Positions 16,115 to 23,592 of a stretch of 38,754 nt of DNA are shown here, piece by piece; the first letter of the stretch is position 1; each line of letters starts with the position of its first letter. The stretch spans positions 1-38,754 of the forward strand of contig SUWE01000024.1 in the NCBI GenBank assembly GCA_015061615.1, given 5' to 3'. A program made the position numbers and the translations under genes. The notes under the pieces were generated by a model. That model made no database searches. It was not told where the DNA came from and saw nothing but the letters and a program-made list of their open reading frames with translations. The DNA is from Lentisphaerota bacterium (GTDB lineage: Bacteria; Verrucomicrobiota; Lentisphaeria; Victivallales; Victivallaceae).

Positions 16115-16169
16115 GAAACCAGATAAGTAAATTTGTAGCAGTGAAAAGTAAAAATGTAGTAAATTTGCA
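16096..16169 (+). promoter_or_regulatory. Helically phased direct repeats (probable AraC operator)
   Basis: GTAAAATTATT (16096), GTAAATTTGTA (16127), GTAAAAATGTA (16148) and GTAAATTTGCA (16159) are direct repeats with start-to-start distances of 31, 21 and 11 bp, about three, two and one helical turns. They lie between the divergent propeller and AraC genes, the expected place for AraC-family half-sites. Confidence 0.5.
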
Positions 16170-16189
16170 AAAGATGCATAAAAACATTC

Positions 16190-16218
16190 TTGAAAAATTC
16201 TAAAATACTATATATATT
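16190..16218 (+). promoter_or_regulatory. Promoter of the AraC-type regulator gene at 16256
   Basis: TTGAAA (16190-16195) and TATATT (16213-16218) are separated by 17 bp, about 37 bp before the start codon. Confidence 0.65.
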
Positions 16219-16255
16219 AGATATATAACTTTGAATAACTGTTTGTAAAGGCAAT

Positions 16256-17047
16256 ATGAAACTGCATAGAAATTTTATTATGGCGGCTGGAAAACCAGAA
16301 ACAGGTTTTTTTGTTCGCGGAACAGGTCATTTTATAATCAATAAACAGGAAACGGTGAAAATAGCACGCCACGGAGAAATTTTCTGGTGTGTCGACGGTA
16401 CAGGCGAATTTCTTTACAATGATAAAAAATATCTTCTGCGCCCTGGTCAGGTATTCTATTATCCCCCTGGATCGCTCCACAGTTTTGCGCCAGCTTCAGG
16501 GGTATTCAATTACCATTGGCTTTCGATTGACGGTCCGAATGCGGGAGTGCTTTTTCAATCTCTGGGTTTTGTTCCTGGTGTGATGGAAGCTGGCAGCTGC
16601 CCTGAAGATCTCTTTGCTTCAATAGAGGTTCAATTACAGAACAATATCAAAGAATCCCAGCTCAAGGCACTCAATTCGGCATTTGAAATACTTACCTATG
16701 CGGTAACGCCCAAAGCGGTAGCCCGTCCGCTTCTGGAACAGATAAAAGATTTTATCGACAAAAACTACGGTCAGCAGAATCTGGATATAAACGGAATCGC
16801 GGGATTTTTTCAGATGCACCGAGTATCGCTGACCAGACAGTTTCAGGAATATTTCGGTGTAACACCAGGGAAATATCTTGCTTCAGTCCGTATCAAAAAT
16901 GCCATCCGTATGCTCGGCGGCAGCGGTATCACACTGAAAGAAGCTGCCTGTAAATGCGGATTCAACTCGGCGGATTACCTTTCCAAATCACTGCGGAAAA
17001 ATACAGCACTGCCGCTGCGGGAATTGAAAAAGAACAAAGTACTGTAA
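16256..17047 (+). CDS. AraC-family regulator with cupin-type sensor domain
   Basis: A 263-residue regulator. Residues 1-~100 are a cupin-like sensor (HGEIFWCVDGTGEF, LLRPGQVFYYPPGSLHSF), which in the family binds a sugar. Residues ~160-263 are the double helix-turn-helix AraC/XylS DNA-binding domain (LDINGIAGFFQMHRVSLTRQFQEYFG, then ITLKEAACKCGFNSADYLSKSLRK). It is divergent from the six-gene carbohydrate operon, with phased direct repeats between them, so it very probably controls that operon and itself. AAAGG lies 6 nt before the ATG. The gene contains no CCGG. Confidence 0.85.
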   Translation: MKLHRNFIMAAGKPETGFFVRGTGHFIINKQETVKIARHGEIFWCVDGTGEFLYNDKKYLLRPGQVFYYPPGSLHSFAPASGVFNYHWLSIDGPNAGVLFQSLGFVPGVMEAGSCPEDLFASIEVQLQNNIKESQLKALNSAFEILTYAVTPKAVARPLLEQIKDFIDKNYGQQNLDINGIAGFFQMHRVSLTRQFQEYFGVTPGKYLASVRIKNAIRMLGGSGITLKEAACKCGFNSADYLSKSLRKNTALPLRELKKNKVL

Positions 17048-17055
17048 AATCCCGT

Positions 17056-17084
17056 TTGCAAAAGCACTTTTTTGGCGGTATAGT
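17056..17084 (+). promoter_or_regulatory. Promoter of the TPR/DUF4037 pair
   Basis: TTGCAA (17056-17061) and TATAGT (17079-17084) are separated by 17 bp. The -35 begins 9 nt after the AraC stop codon, so the TPR gene has its own promoter although it lies close behind araC. Confidence 0.6.
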
Positions 17085-17102
17085 ATGTCAGGAGGAAACA
17101 GC

Positions 17103-17846
17103 ATGAGCGGAAAAATACCTGTAGCTGAAATCATTTCAGAATGCGACAGACTTTTCAACGCCGGTAAAGGTGCTGAGTCCGGAGCATATCTTGAACACTG
17201 GCAGCGTGAAGCCGCACAGTGCGGCGACCTGTCTGGTGAGTTGTCCGTCGTCAACGAACTTGTCGGCTTTTACCGCATGAACAAACTCCCTGAAAAGGGT
17301 AAACAGGCTGTTGCCCGCGCTTTGGAACTTATTGAGAAACTGGATATCGCCGATACCGTAAGCGGCGGAACCATTCTGCTCAACTGCGCCTCGGCGCTCC
17401 ACTCTTTCGCTGAACTTGATAACGCTATGGAACTTTTCAACCGTTCCTATGCCGCTTATGCAAAAAATCTGCCGCTGGATGATCTGAATTTTGCCGGATT
17501 GCTCAACAATATGTCAAGTGTTTACGCCGACAAGGGCGATTTTCACTCCGCCATTATCTGCTGTATTGAAGCGGGGGAAATTCTGCATAAAGAAAACAAA
17601 ATCATGGATCGCGCCGTAACTCTGGTGAATATGCTCCAGCTTCACTTGCGTTTTGAAACTGACTCCACTGAAGTGCATCACCTGATTGCTGAAGCGATGA
17701 AATGTTTCGACGATCCTGCCGTTCCGCGTGACGGCTATTATGCCCACACCTGCACCAAGTGTGCGGAAGTTTTCGGCGCCGCCGGAAGAAAAGATCATGA
17801 ATCGGAACTTTTGAGACGCGCAAAGGAAATCTATGAACGCCATTGA
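17103..17846 (+). CDS. Tetratricopeptide-repeat protein paired with DUF4037 protein
   Basis: A 247-residue all-helical protein with TPR-like repeats in the middle and end (LDNAMELFNRSYAAYAKN, LNNMSSVYADKGDFHSAIICCIEAGEIL, and the final AAGRKDHESELLRRAKEIYERH). It has no signal peptide and no enzyme motif; TPRs are protein-binding scaffolds. The start is the ATG at 17103, because AGGAGG lies 7 nt upstream; an ATG 18 nt earlier lacks an SD. Its end overlaps the start of the DUF4037 gene by 14 nt, implying coupled translation and probably a complex of the two proteins. The process served is unknown. Confidence 0.75.
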   Translation: MSGKIPVAEIISECDRLFNAGKGAESGAYLEHWQREAAQCGDLSGELSVVNELVGFYRMNKLPEKGKQAVARALELIEKLDIADTVSGGTILLNCASALHSFAELDNAMELFNRSYAAYAKNLPLDDLNFAGLLNNMSSVYADKGDFHSAIICCIEAGEILHKENKIMDRAVTLVNMLQLHLRFETDSTEVHHLIAEAMKCFDDPAVPRDGYYAHTCTKCAEVFGAAGRKDHESELLRRAKEIYERH

Positions 17847-18762
17847 GTTATCCCGTCAGCTTTTTGAGGAATACGGTTTGCCGGTGCTGAAAGCGGAGTT
17901 TTCTCAGGAACTTCCGCAAATCGCCTGCGGCATTGCCGGACGGGGGTCGGACTCCTTCGGTTTTGACGATGAAATATCCCGCGATCACGATTTTGAAGCC
18001 GGATTCACCCTCTGGCTCTCTGATGAACTGGAAGAAAAATGCGGCTTCCGTCTGAGCCGTGCCTATAAAAAAATTTCGGCAGATTTTCCGGATTTTTCAA
18101 GCGGAAAAAGTCTTTACGGCACTTCGGAAAAAGGTGTGATGCGCATCAGTGACTTTCTCCGCCGTCATCTGGGGTTTCCCCGATTGCCGGAAAGCTGGCA
18201 GGAGTGGCTCTACACTCCGGAATACGCCTTTGCCGAAGTGGTCAACGGTGAAATTTTTCTTGATGAAAGCGGGAGTTTTTCCGCTATCCGCCGCAGACTT
18301 GTCGAAGATATGCCCAATGACGTCCGTCTGAAAAAACTTGCCGCCGCCGCCGTTCTCATGGCGCAAAGCGGACAGTACAACTTTTCCCGCTGTCTGGCTC
18401 ACGGCGAAAACGGTGCGGCAGTTCTTGCCCTGTCGGATTTTGCGCGGCACACCGTAACGATGTTTTTTCTGCTCAACAACCGTTATGCACCTTACTGGAA
18501 GTGGTCACTCCGGGCGCTGAAAACGCTCCCTTTATCCGGCAGAGAAACCGCCGGTGATCTGGAAACTCTGCTCTGTTCGGCACTTTCTGCCGGAGATAAA
18601 GCACTGATTATCGAAAAAATCTGCGCCCGTGCCGTTGATATCCTGAAAAAAAGAGGACTTTCCAGCTCATCTGATATGTATCTGGAAAGTCATGCTCTGG
18701 AAATCACCCGCCGTATCCGCTCGCGTGAGATCCGCGAACTTCATCTTATGGAAGGTGTGTAG
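17833..18762 (+). CDS. DUF4037 protein, nucleotidyltransferase-like
   Basis: A 309-residue protein matching the DUF4037 pattern. The N-terminal half carries a polymerase-beta-like nucleotidyltransferase signature: GRGSDSFGFDDE (36-47) and DHDF (51-54), offering Asp residues for metal binding. The second half is a helical bundle with NNRYAPYWKW (215-224), typical of the family. By fold it could transfer a nucleotide to a small molecule or protein, but no member's reaction is known to me. It overlaps the TPR gene by 14 nt (operon). Its stop lies one base from the stop of the convergent metallophosphoesterase gene. Confidence 0.75.
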   Translation: MNAIELSRQLFEEYGLPVLKAEFSQELPQIACGIAGRGSDSFGFDDEISRDHDFEAGFTLWLSDELEEKCGFRLSRAYKKISADFPDFSSGKSLYGTSEKGVMRISDFLRRHLGFPRLPESWQEWLYTPEYAFAEVVNGEIFLDESGSFSAIRRRLVEDMPNDVRLKKLAAAAVLMAQSGQYNFSRCLAHGENGAAVLALSDFARHTVTMFFLLNNRYAPYWKWSLRALKTLPLSGRETAGDLETLLCSALSAGDKALIIEKICARAVDILKKRGLSSSSDMYLESHALEITRRIRSREIRELHLMEGV

Positions 18763-18763
18763 A

Positions 18764-19723
18764 TCACCGTGTTTTTTCTTTATACACTTCCAGCACCCGC
18801 TTTACCTTGGGGTGGTTACTCTTTTCGGCAGGCAATATATTTTCACTCAATATACCCTCAAGCAGTATATTCACCACTTTAGGGCCTTTTGCCGTCATGG
18901 CAACATAGGTTATATGGTCAAATTCACCGTAATCTGTGCCGCGCATGGAAGATACTCCGCCAGCGGTGGCAAGCTGGTAATAATCTCTGCCGTAAAAACG
19001 GTATTTGCTGTAAAAGTGAAAATCACCTGAAAACACCGTGTAATTGCGCTCTGCCATCGCCTTTTCAATTCTGGCAAACGGCTCTTCGCACCATGTCCAC
19101 GGTGAGTGGACAAAGATAAATGTCCAACGCACATCGGAGTGTTTTTTCAATGTATCCAGCGCCCATCGGGTCTGTTCGGGGGTCAATCCGCACTGTTTCG
19201 GACGGGAATCGCGCCCTTCCTGCTGATCAAGACAGAGGAAAAGTACATTTTTATAAACAAAGCTGTAATAGGTCACTCCAAAATTTTCTTTCCAGATCTC
19301 CGCTCCCATCTCGTTTACTTTCGGGAATCCTTTGCGGGTACGGGAAATATCGTGATTGCCTGCAAGATAAAAAAACGGTGCAGCTGATTTTTCGGTGATT
19401 TTCAGCAATTCGTTGACCTGAGCTTCCATATTTTCCCTTGTCAGCAGATGAGGTTTGTTTATCCCTTCGATCAGATCACCGACGGTGATGATAAAATCAG
19501 GGTTGAACATATTTGCCTTTTCCAGTGCCCCTGCCCAGATGCCTTTTCTGCGCTCACCGCCTGTGCGGTCTGGGATTATGATAAAGGAAAAGTCATCTGC
19601 CTGATTCTGGAATTTTGTGTGTGTCCACGGCTTTTTTTCCGTTTTCACATCATGGGTGAAAAGCTCCGCCGCCCCTGCTGTCAGAATTGACAGCAGAAGC
19701 GCAGTAAATAATGTTTTATTCAT
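18764..19723 (-). CDS. Secreted calcineurin-like metallophosphoesterase
   Basis: A 319-residue protein with a signal peptide (MNKTLFTALLLSILTAGAA) and a calcineurin-like phosphoesterase domain. Motifs: PDRTGG (51-56) where most family members have DxH, GDLIEG with Asp83, GNHD (122-125), VHSPW with His206, and GDFH (233-236) where GHxH is usual. The DRTGG variant is known in secreted relatives, so activity is still likely; the Asp at the GHxH position is the odd feature. Substrate unknown; export suggests extracellular phosphate esters or phosphosugars. It starts 8 nt after the second ThuA/PHP-like gene, with a weak SD, as last gene of that operon. Its sequence has no CCGG. Confidence 0.8.
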   Translation of the reverse strand: MNKTLFTALLLSILTAGAAELFTHDVKTEKKPWTHTKFQNQADDFSFIIIPDRTGGERRKGIWAGALEKANMFNPDFIITVGDLIEGINKPHLLTRENMEAQVNELLKITEKSAAPFFYLAGNHDISRTRKGFPKVNEMGAEIWKENFGVTYYSFVYKNVLFLCLDQQEGRDSRPKQCGLTPEQTRWALDTLKKHSDVRWTFIFVHSPWTWCEEPFARIEKAMAERNYTVFSGDFHFYSKYRFYGRDYYQLATAGGVSSMRGTDYGEFDHITYVAMTAKGPKVVNILLEGILSENILPAEKSNHPKVKRVLEVYKEKTR

Positions 19724-19731
19724 CTTGGCAA

Positions 19732-21462
19732 TTACTTTCCAATAAAGAACGGTGTCGGGATCATGATTTTGAGTTTGTCTTCGCCTTCGACCTCAACACG
19801 GATGAATTTATCCGCTTTGACTCCGGTCATCGGTATCTGAAGGTCGATTTCAGCAGTGTCAGGTTTGAAACTCCGGACAACTTCCGCATCAGCGTACACT
19901 CTGACCTCTTTGATAACTCCCTGAGCGATCGCACCTTTTACCGTCAGCACGGATTTTTCCGCTTCAGCAGCGGTAATCACGTCACCGGGGAGCTTGTCAC
20001 CGAGCATAACATCCGCTTCATTGAAGAATGTTGCAGCGATCGTATGATGATTGCGGACCGCTTTCACCACACTGTCACGGCACGGTTTTTCACCATTAAG
20101 ATAGACGAAGTTCACCGCAGGATTGTGGAGCATACGGCGCCAGCCGAAAAGGTCAACGCTGTTCATCAATGCCATGCGTCCGCCCTGAAGCCAGAACTTC
20201 TCAATGATCGAACCGGAAAGCGGCTTGAGCGGTTCTTCATCGACCGCATCAAAGTCGTAATCGTACCAGTAATCGACATCAACCGGATGGGTGGCACAAA
20301 CTGCACCGTTATGGTCGTGGACATATTTGATCGCCCGCTTCAAGTAGGCATCGATCTCCTCATCACCATAGTAACTGCAAGTATTTTCCGGAGTGTAGGC
20401 ATCCGGGTCGATACCGATGGGCAGCATGTGGTAGTTGTTGTGGCCGATATGGTCAAAGCGGTCTTTCCAGTTGAAAGGATGATACTCCTGACCGTCGAGG
20501 AAAAGGACTTTGTCATCGGAATACTTCACCGCATCAAGTTTGCCGTTGTACGGACTGGTGTCTTTCACCGCCAGTGAACAGATATCAAATCCCATAAAAC
20601 GCATCATGGCATTGATGGTTCCGGGCGCGGAGTCACAGCCGTACCAGTCCATTGAGTGCATGTGGATACAGAGTTTGTAGTTTTTCTTTTCAGCGATAGT
20701 TCCCGCCGCAGGAATGACAGGTTCCGGAGTTCCGTTGATAAAGCGTTCAAAATACGCGAGCAAGTTGGGGATATACTTCTTCCAGAAGGCAACACAGCGG
20801 TCGCCTTCTTCAACCTTGACTTCGGGGAAAAGCAGCTGATTGATAAAGTACATTCCCCTGCCGCATTTTGCCCGCAGGATAAGTGCGCCGTCACGAACTG
20901 CCGGGTCCATGTAAGTACCCAGGATATCCCACTTCTCATTGGCAAGGAAACAGGACTGGGCGGCTGTGCGGAGCGTTTCAAGCGTATCCGCTCCGCCGCT
21001 GCCGAGGCGGAAACTGTTGCACGGAACATGCCAGTCAAGCATCTCATCCGGAGTTATTTTGTTGGGAACATTGAACAACCCCTTGCCGCAATCTTCGATC
21101 CACGGCATCATGTAGCACATGTACTTTCCGTTGTGCTGGGGATCACCGATGGTGGGAACGTGGCGGTGGATAAGCTGGGTGTAACCGACCACATCTTCAG
21201 GCAGAAAGTAGGGCGCCCAGCGCTGATAATCCTGATGCATGAACCAGAAAATACCGCCGCGTTTCACCCAGTCGGTGATATACGGTTCGTCATTTTCGAT
21301 ATAATCGTTGAATCCGTTCTGTTCGACCATGACGACGTCGTAATTTTCCAGATAACGGGGCAGAGAATAGTCGATCTGCTCAATAACCACACCTTCGGAA
21401 CGCAGAAATTCAACGAAAGTATACGGCGGCTGGCTCCAGTGTTTGAAATAACCTATACGCAT
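19732..21462 (-). CDS. ThuA/GATase-like plus PHP-like metallohydrolase, tandem copy 2
   Basis: A 576-residue protein with two parts. Residues 1-~245 resemble a class I glutamine-amidotransferase/ThuA-like fold (YDVVMVEQNGFNDY, then WVKRGGIFWFMHQDY). Residues ~262-500 resemble PHP-family metallohydrolases of the CehA/McbA kind: CIHMHS (265-270), DGQEYHPF with Glu326 and His328, HIGHNNYH (338-345) and CATHPVDVDYW with His392 are candidate metal ligands. A C-terminal beta domain follows. No signal peptide. It is a close paralogue of the gene just upstream; across residues 314-359 the two differ at one position. A hydrolytic role on a sugar derivative or phosphoester is inference. AAGGA precedes the ATG. 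Confidence 0.65.
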   Translation of the reverse strand: MRIGYFKHWSQPPYTFVEFLRSEGVVIEQIDYSLPRYLENYDVVMVEQNGFNDYIENDEPYITDWVKRGGIFWFMHQDYQRWAPYFLPEDVVGYTQLIHRHVPTIGDPQHNGKYMCYMMPWIEDCGKGLFNVPNKITPDEMLDWHVPCNSFRLGSGGADTLETLRTAAQSCFLANEKWDILGTYMDPAVRDGALILRAKCGRGMYFINQLLFPEVKVEEGDRCVAFWKKYIPNLLAYFERFINGTPEPVIPAAGTIAEKKNYKLCIHMHSMDWYGCDSAPGTINAMMRFMGFDICSLAVKDTSPYNGKLDAVKYSDDKVLFLDGQEYHPFNWKDRFDHIGHNNYHMLPIGIDPDAYTPENTCSYYGDEEIDAYLKRAIKYVHDHNGAVCATHPVDVDYWYDYDFDAVDEEPLKPLSGSIIEKFWLQGGRMALMNSVDLFGWRRMLHNPAVNFVYLNGEKPCRDSVVKAVRNHHTIAATFFNEADVMLGDKLPGDVITAAEAEKSVLTVKGAIAQGVIKEVRVYADAEVVRSFKPDTAEIDLQIPMTGVKADKFIRVEVEGEDKLKIMIPTPFFIGK

Positions 21463-21502
21463 TTTTTTTATCCTTTTTGCATAAAAATATTGTCTGCAAA
21501 TA

Positions 21503-23257
21503 TCACTTGCTGATGAAGAACGGAGTGCTGATCAGGATTTTTCCCGGATCGTCACCTTCCGCCTCTACTCTTATGAATTTTTCCGGCGCGGCATCTTTCA
21601 TGGAAAATTCAAGTTTTGTTACGGCACTGTCCGGATGAGCGCGGAAAATCACCTCTTTATCAGCGTAGACTCTGACCTCTTTTATCACACCCTTGGAAAC
21701 CGCCGCTTTGACCGAAAGCACCGAATCCCGGAGTTCTTCAGCAGAGATCTCATCGCCGGGGATTTTCTCCCCCAGAGTTATATCCGCATCGTTGAAAAAG
21801 TTCGCGGCAATGGTATGATGATTGCGGATAGCTTTCACCACACTGTCACGGCACGGTTTTTCACCCTGAAGATAGATGAAGTTCACCACCGGATTGTCGA
21901 GCATACGGCGCAAACCGTAAAGGTCGACACTGCCCATTGCCGCGATTCTGCCGCCGGCGAGCCAGAATCTTTCAACATTATCATTTTCAAGCGAATGCAG
22001 CGGTTCATTATCCACCGCATCGTAATCGTAATCGAACCAGTAATCCACGTTTGTCGGATGGGTGGCACAGACGGCGCCGTTTTTATCATGCACATATTTG
22101 ATGGCTTTTTTCAAATATGCGTCGACCTGCTCATCACCGTAGAAACTGCATGTAAATTCCGGGGTGTAGGCATCGGGGTCGATACCGATGGGCAGCATGT
22201 GGTAGTTGTTGTGGCCGACATGGTCGAAGCGGTCTTTCCAGTTAAAAGGATGATACTCCTGACCGTCGAGGAAAAGCACTTTGTCATCGGAGTATTTTGC
22301 CGGATCAAGTTTCCCGTCATACGACGAGATATCTTTCACCGCCAGTGAGCAGATGTCAAATCCCATATAACGCATGATAGCGTTGATCGTACCGGGGGAT
22401 GAGTCGGCGGCGAACCAGTCCAGCGAGTGCATGTGGATGCTGAGTTTATAAATATTTTTCTGTTCCAGCGTCCCCGGTGCGGGTATTTCCGGAGCAGGAG
22501 CGCCGGATTTGAAACGTCGGAAATAAGCGGTCATGTTGCGGATGAATTTTTTCCAGAATGCAATACAACGGTCACCTTCCGCCGGTTTCACTTCCGGAAA
22601 GAGCAGCTGACAGAGAAAGATCATTCCCCTGCCGAGATCGCCGCGCAGCAGCAATGCTCCGTCGCGCACACCCGGATCCATGTATGAGCCGAGAACTTCC
22701 CATGCTCCCGGAGCATAGTAGCACGATTGTGCCGCAGTACGCAGAGTTTCGGTGGTATCATGACCGTCGGAAGGTTTTGCCACGCGGAAACTGTTGCAGG
22801 GTACCCGCCAGTCAAGCATCTCATCCGGAGTTATTTTTTCCGGAAAGTTGAAAAGCTCCCTGCCGCTGTTTTCCGGCCATGGCATCATGTAGTTCATGTA
22901 AAGCGGGTCTTCGCCTTCATTATTGATACGCGCCGCGGCGGTGTTGAGCGTCGGGATATGGCGGTGGATAAGCATGACACAGCCCAGTTCATCAGGCAGG
23001 AACGAAGGCGCCCAGCGCTGATAATCCTGATGCATGAAAAGCAAAATACCGCCGCGTTTCACCCAGTCAGTGATATACGGTTCATCATTTTCGATATAAT
23101 CGTTGAATCCGTTCTGTTCGATCAGGACAACGTCAAAATTTTCCAGATAACCGGGCAGAGAATAGTCGATCTGCTCAACAGCGACACCTTCGGAATGCAG
23201 AAATTCGACAAAAGTGTACGGCGGTTGATGCCAATGTTTGAAGTAACCTATACGCAT
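21503..23257 (-). CDS. ThuA/GATase-like plus PHP-like metallohydrolase, tandem copy 1
   Basis: A 584-residue protein with the same architecture as the next gene: N-terminal ThuA/GATase-like part beginning MRIGYFKHWHQPPYTFVEF, then a PHP-like metallohydrolase part with SIHMHS, DGQEYHPF, HVGHNNYH and CATHPTNVDYW, then a beta domain. The start is the ATG at 23257, giving the same N-terminus as its paralogue, with AAGGA upstream; a frame open a further 126 nt has no support. It is the first gene of a three-gene operon from the promoter at 23297-23325. Retention of two diverged copies suggests different substrates or dosage. Confidence 0.65.
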   Translation of the reverse strand: MRIGYFKHWHQPPYTFVEFLHSEGVAVEQIDYSLPGYLENFDVVLIEQNGFNDYIENDEPYITDWVKRGGILLFMHQDYQRWAPSFLPDELGCVMLIHRHIPTLNTAAARINNEGEDPLYMNYMMPWPENSGRELFNFPEKITPDEMLDWRVPCNSFRVAKPSDGHDTTETLRTAAQSCYYAPGAWEVLGSYMDPGVRDGALLLRGDLGRGMIFLCQLLFPEVKPAEGDRCIAFWKKFIRNMTAYFRRFKSGAPAPEIPAPGTLEQKNIYKLSIHMHSLDWFAADSSPGTINAIMRYMGFDICSLAVKDISSYDGKLDPAKYSDDKVLFLDGQEYHPFNWKDRFDHVGHNNYHMLPIGIDPDAYTPEFTCSFYGDEQVDAYLKKAIKYVHDKNGAVCATHPTNVDYWFDYDYDAVDNEPLHSLENDNVERFWLAGGRIAAMGSVDLYGLRRMLDNPVVNFIYLQGEKPCRDSVVKAIRNHHTIAANFFNDADITLGEKIPGDEISAEELRDSVLSVKAAVSKGVIKEVRVYADKEVIFRAHPDSAVTKLEFSMKDAAPEKFIRVEAEGDDPGKILISTPFFISK

Positions 23258-23296
23258 TTTTTTGTCCTTTTTTACATAAAAGTTCACAGCTGCTTG

Positions 23297-23325
23297 AATA
23301 TAGCACTGCAACACTCTTTTTTCAA
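23297..23325 (-). promoter_or_regulatory. Promoter of the ThuA/PHP-phosphoesterase operon
   Basis: On the minus strand TTGAAA (23320-23325) and TATATT (23297-23302) are separated by 17 bp, about 40 bp upstream of the start codon at 23257. It lies back to back with the nusA promoter; the 23258-23592 gap holds these two promoters and the nusA leader. Confidence 0.65.
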
Positions 23326-23440
23326 CCCTGATTTCAGGCGGAATTGGCATCATACAGCAAAAAGAGCGGTCAACTGAAATCAAAGTGCGCCTTTACCGGC
23401 GGCTTTTTCCTGCAAGTGCCGTATTTTTCGGAAAAACAGC

Positions 23441-23469
23441 TTGACAAGTTGCACATTACAATATATATT
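23441..23469 (+). promoter_or_regulatory. Promoter of the nusA operon
   Basis: TTGACA (23441-23446) and TATATT (23464-23469) are separated by 17 bp, a near-perfect housekeeping promoter, giving a leader of about 115 nt before nusA. Confidence 0.8.
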
Positions 23470-23485
23470 ATAGTTGTGAAGGTTT

Positions 23486-23543
23486 CAGACCGGACAGAAA
23501 ATTTTATTTGAGTTGCCAAGCGGGACGGTCTGCCCGCTTTTTT
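23486..23543 (+). terminator. Leader terminator/attenuator upstream of nusA
   Basis: AAGCGGG (23518-23524) pairs with CCCGCTT (23533-23539) around an 8-nt loop, followed by a T run (23538-23543), an intrinsic terminator between the promoter and nusA. The loop contains CGGTCTG (23526-23532), a perfect complement of CAGACCG (23486-23492) in the upstream leader, so an alternative pairing could compete with or stabilise the hairpin. NusA itself stimulates such terminators, suggesting feedback control. Confidence 0.65.
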
Positions 23544-23592
23544 AGTCCCTTGAAAATGTGATGAATTTGTTGAAAAAAAAGGAGGAACCGCA

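Noticed and set aside
19711-22348. Several plus-strand frames opposite the tandem ThuA/PHP genes
   Set aside because: The same shadow frame appears in both paralogues because the sense codons are conserved; no start signals.
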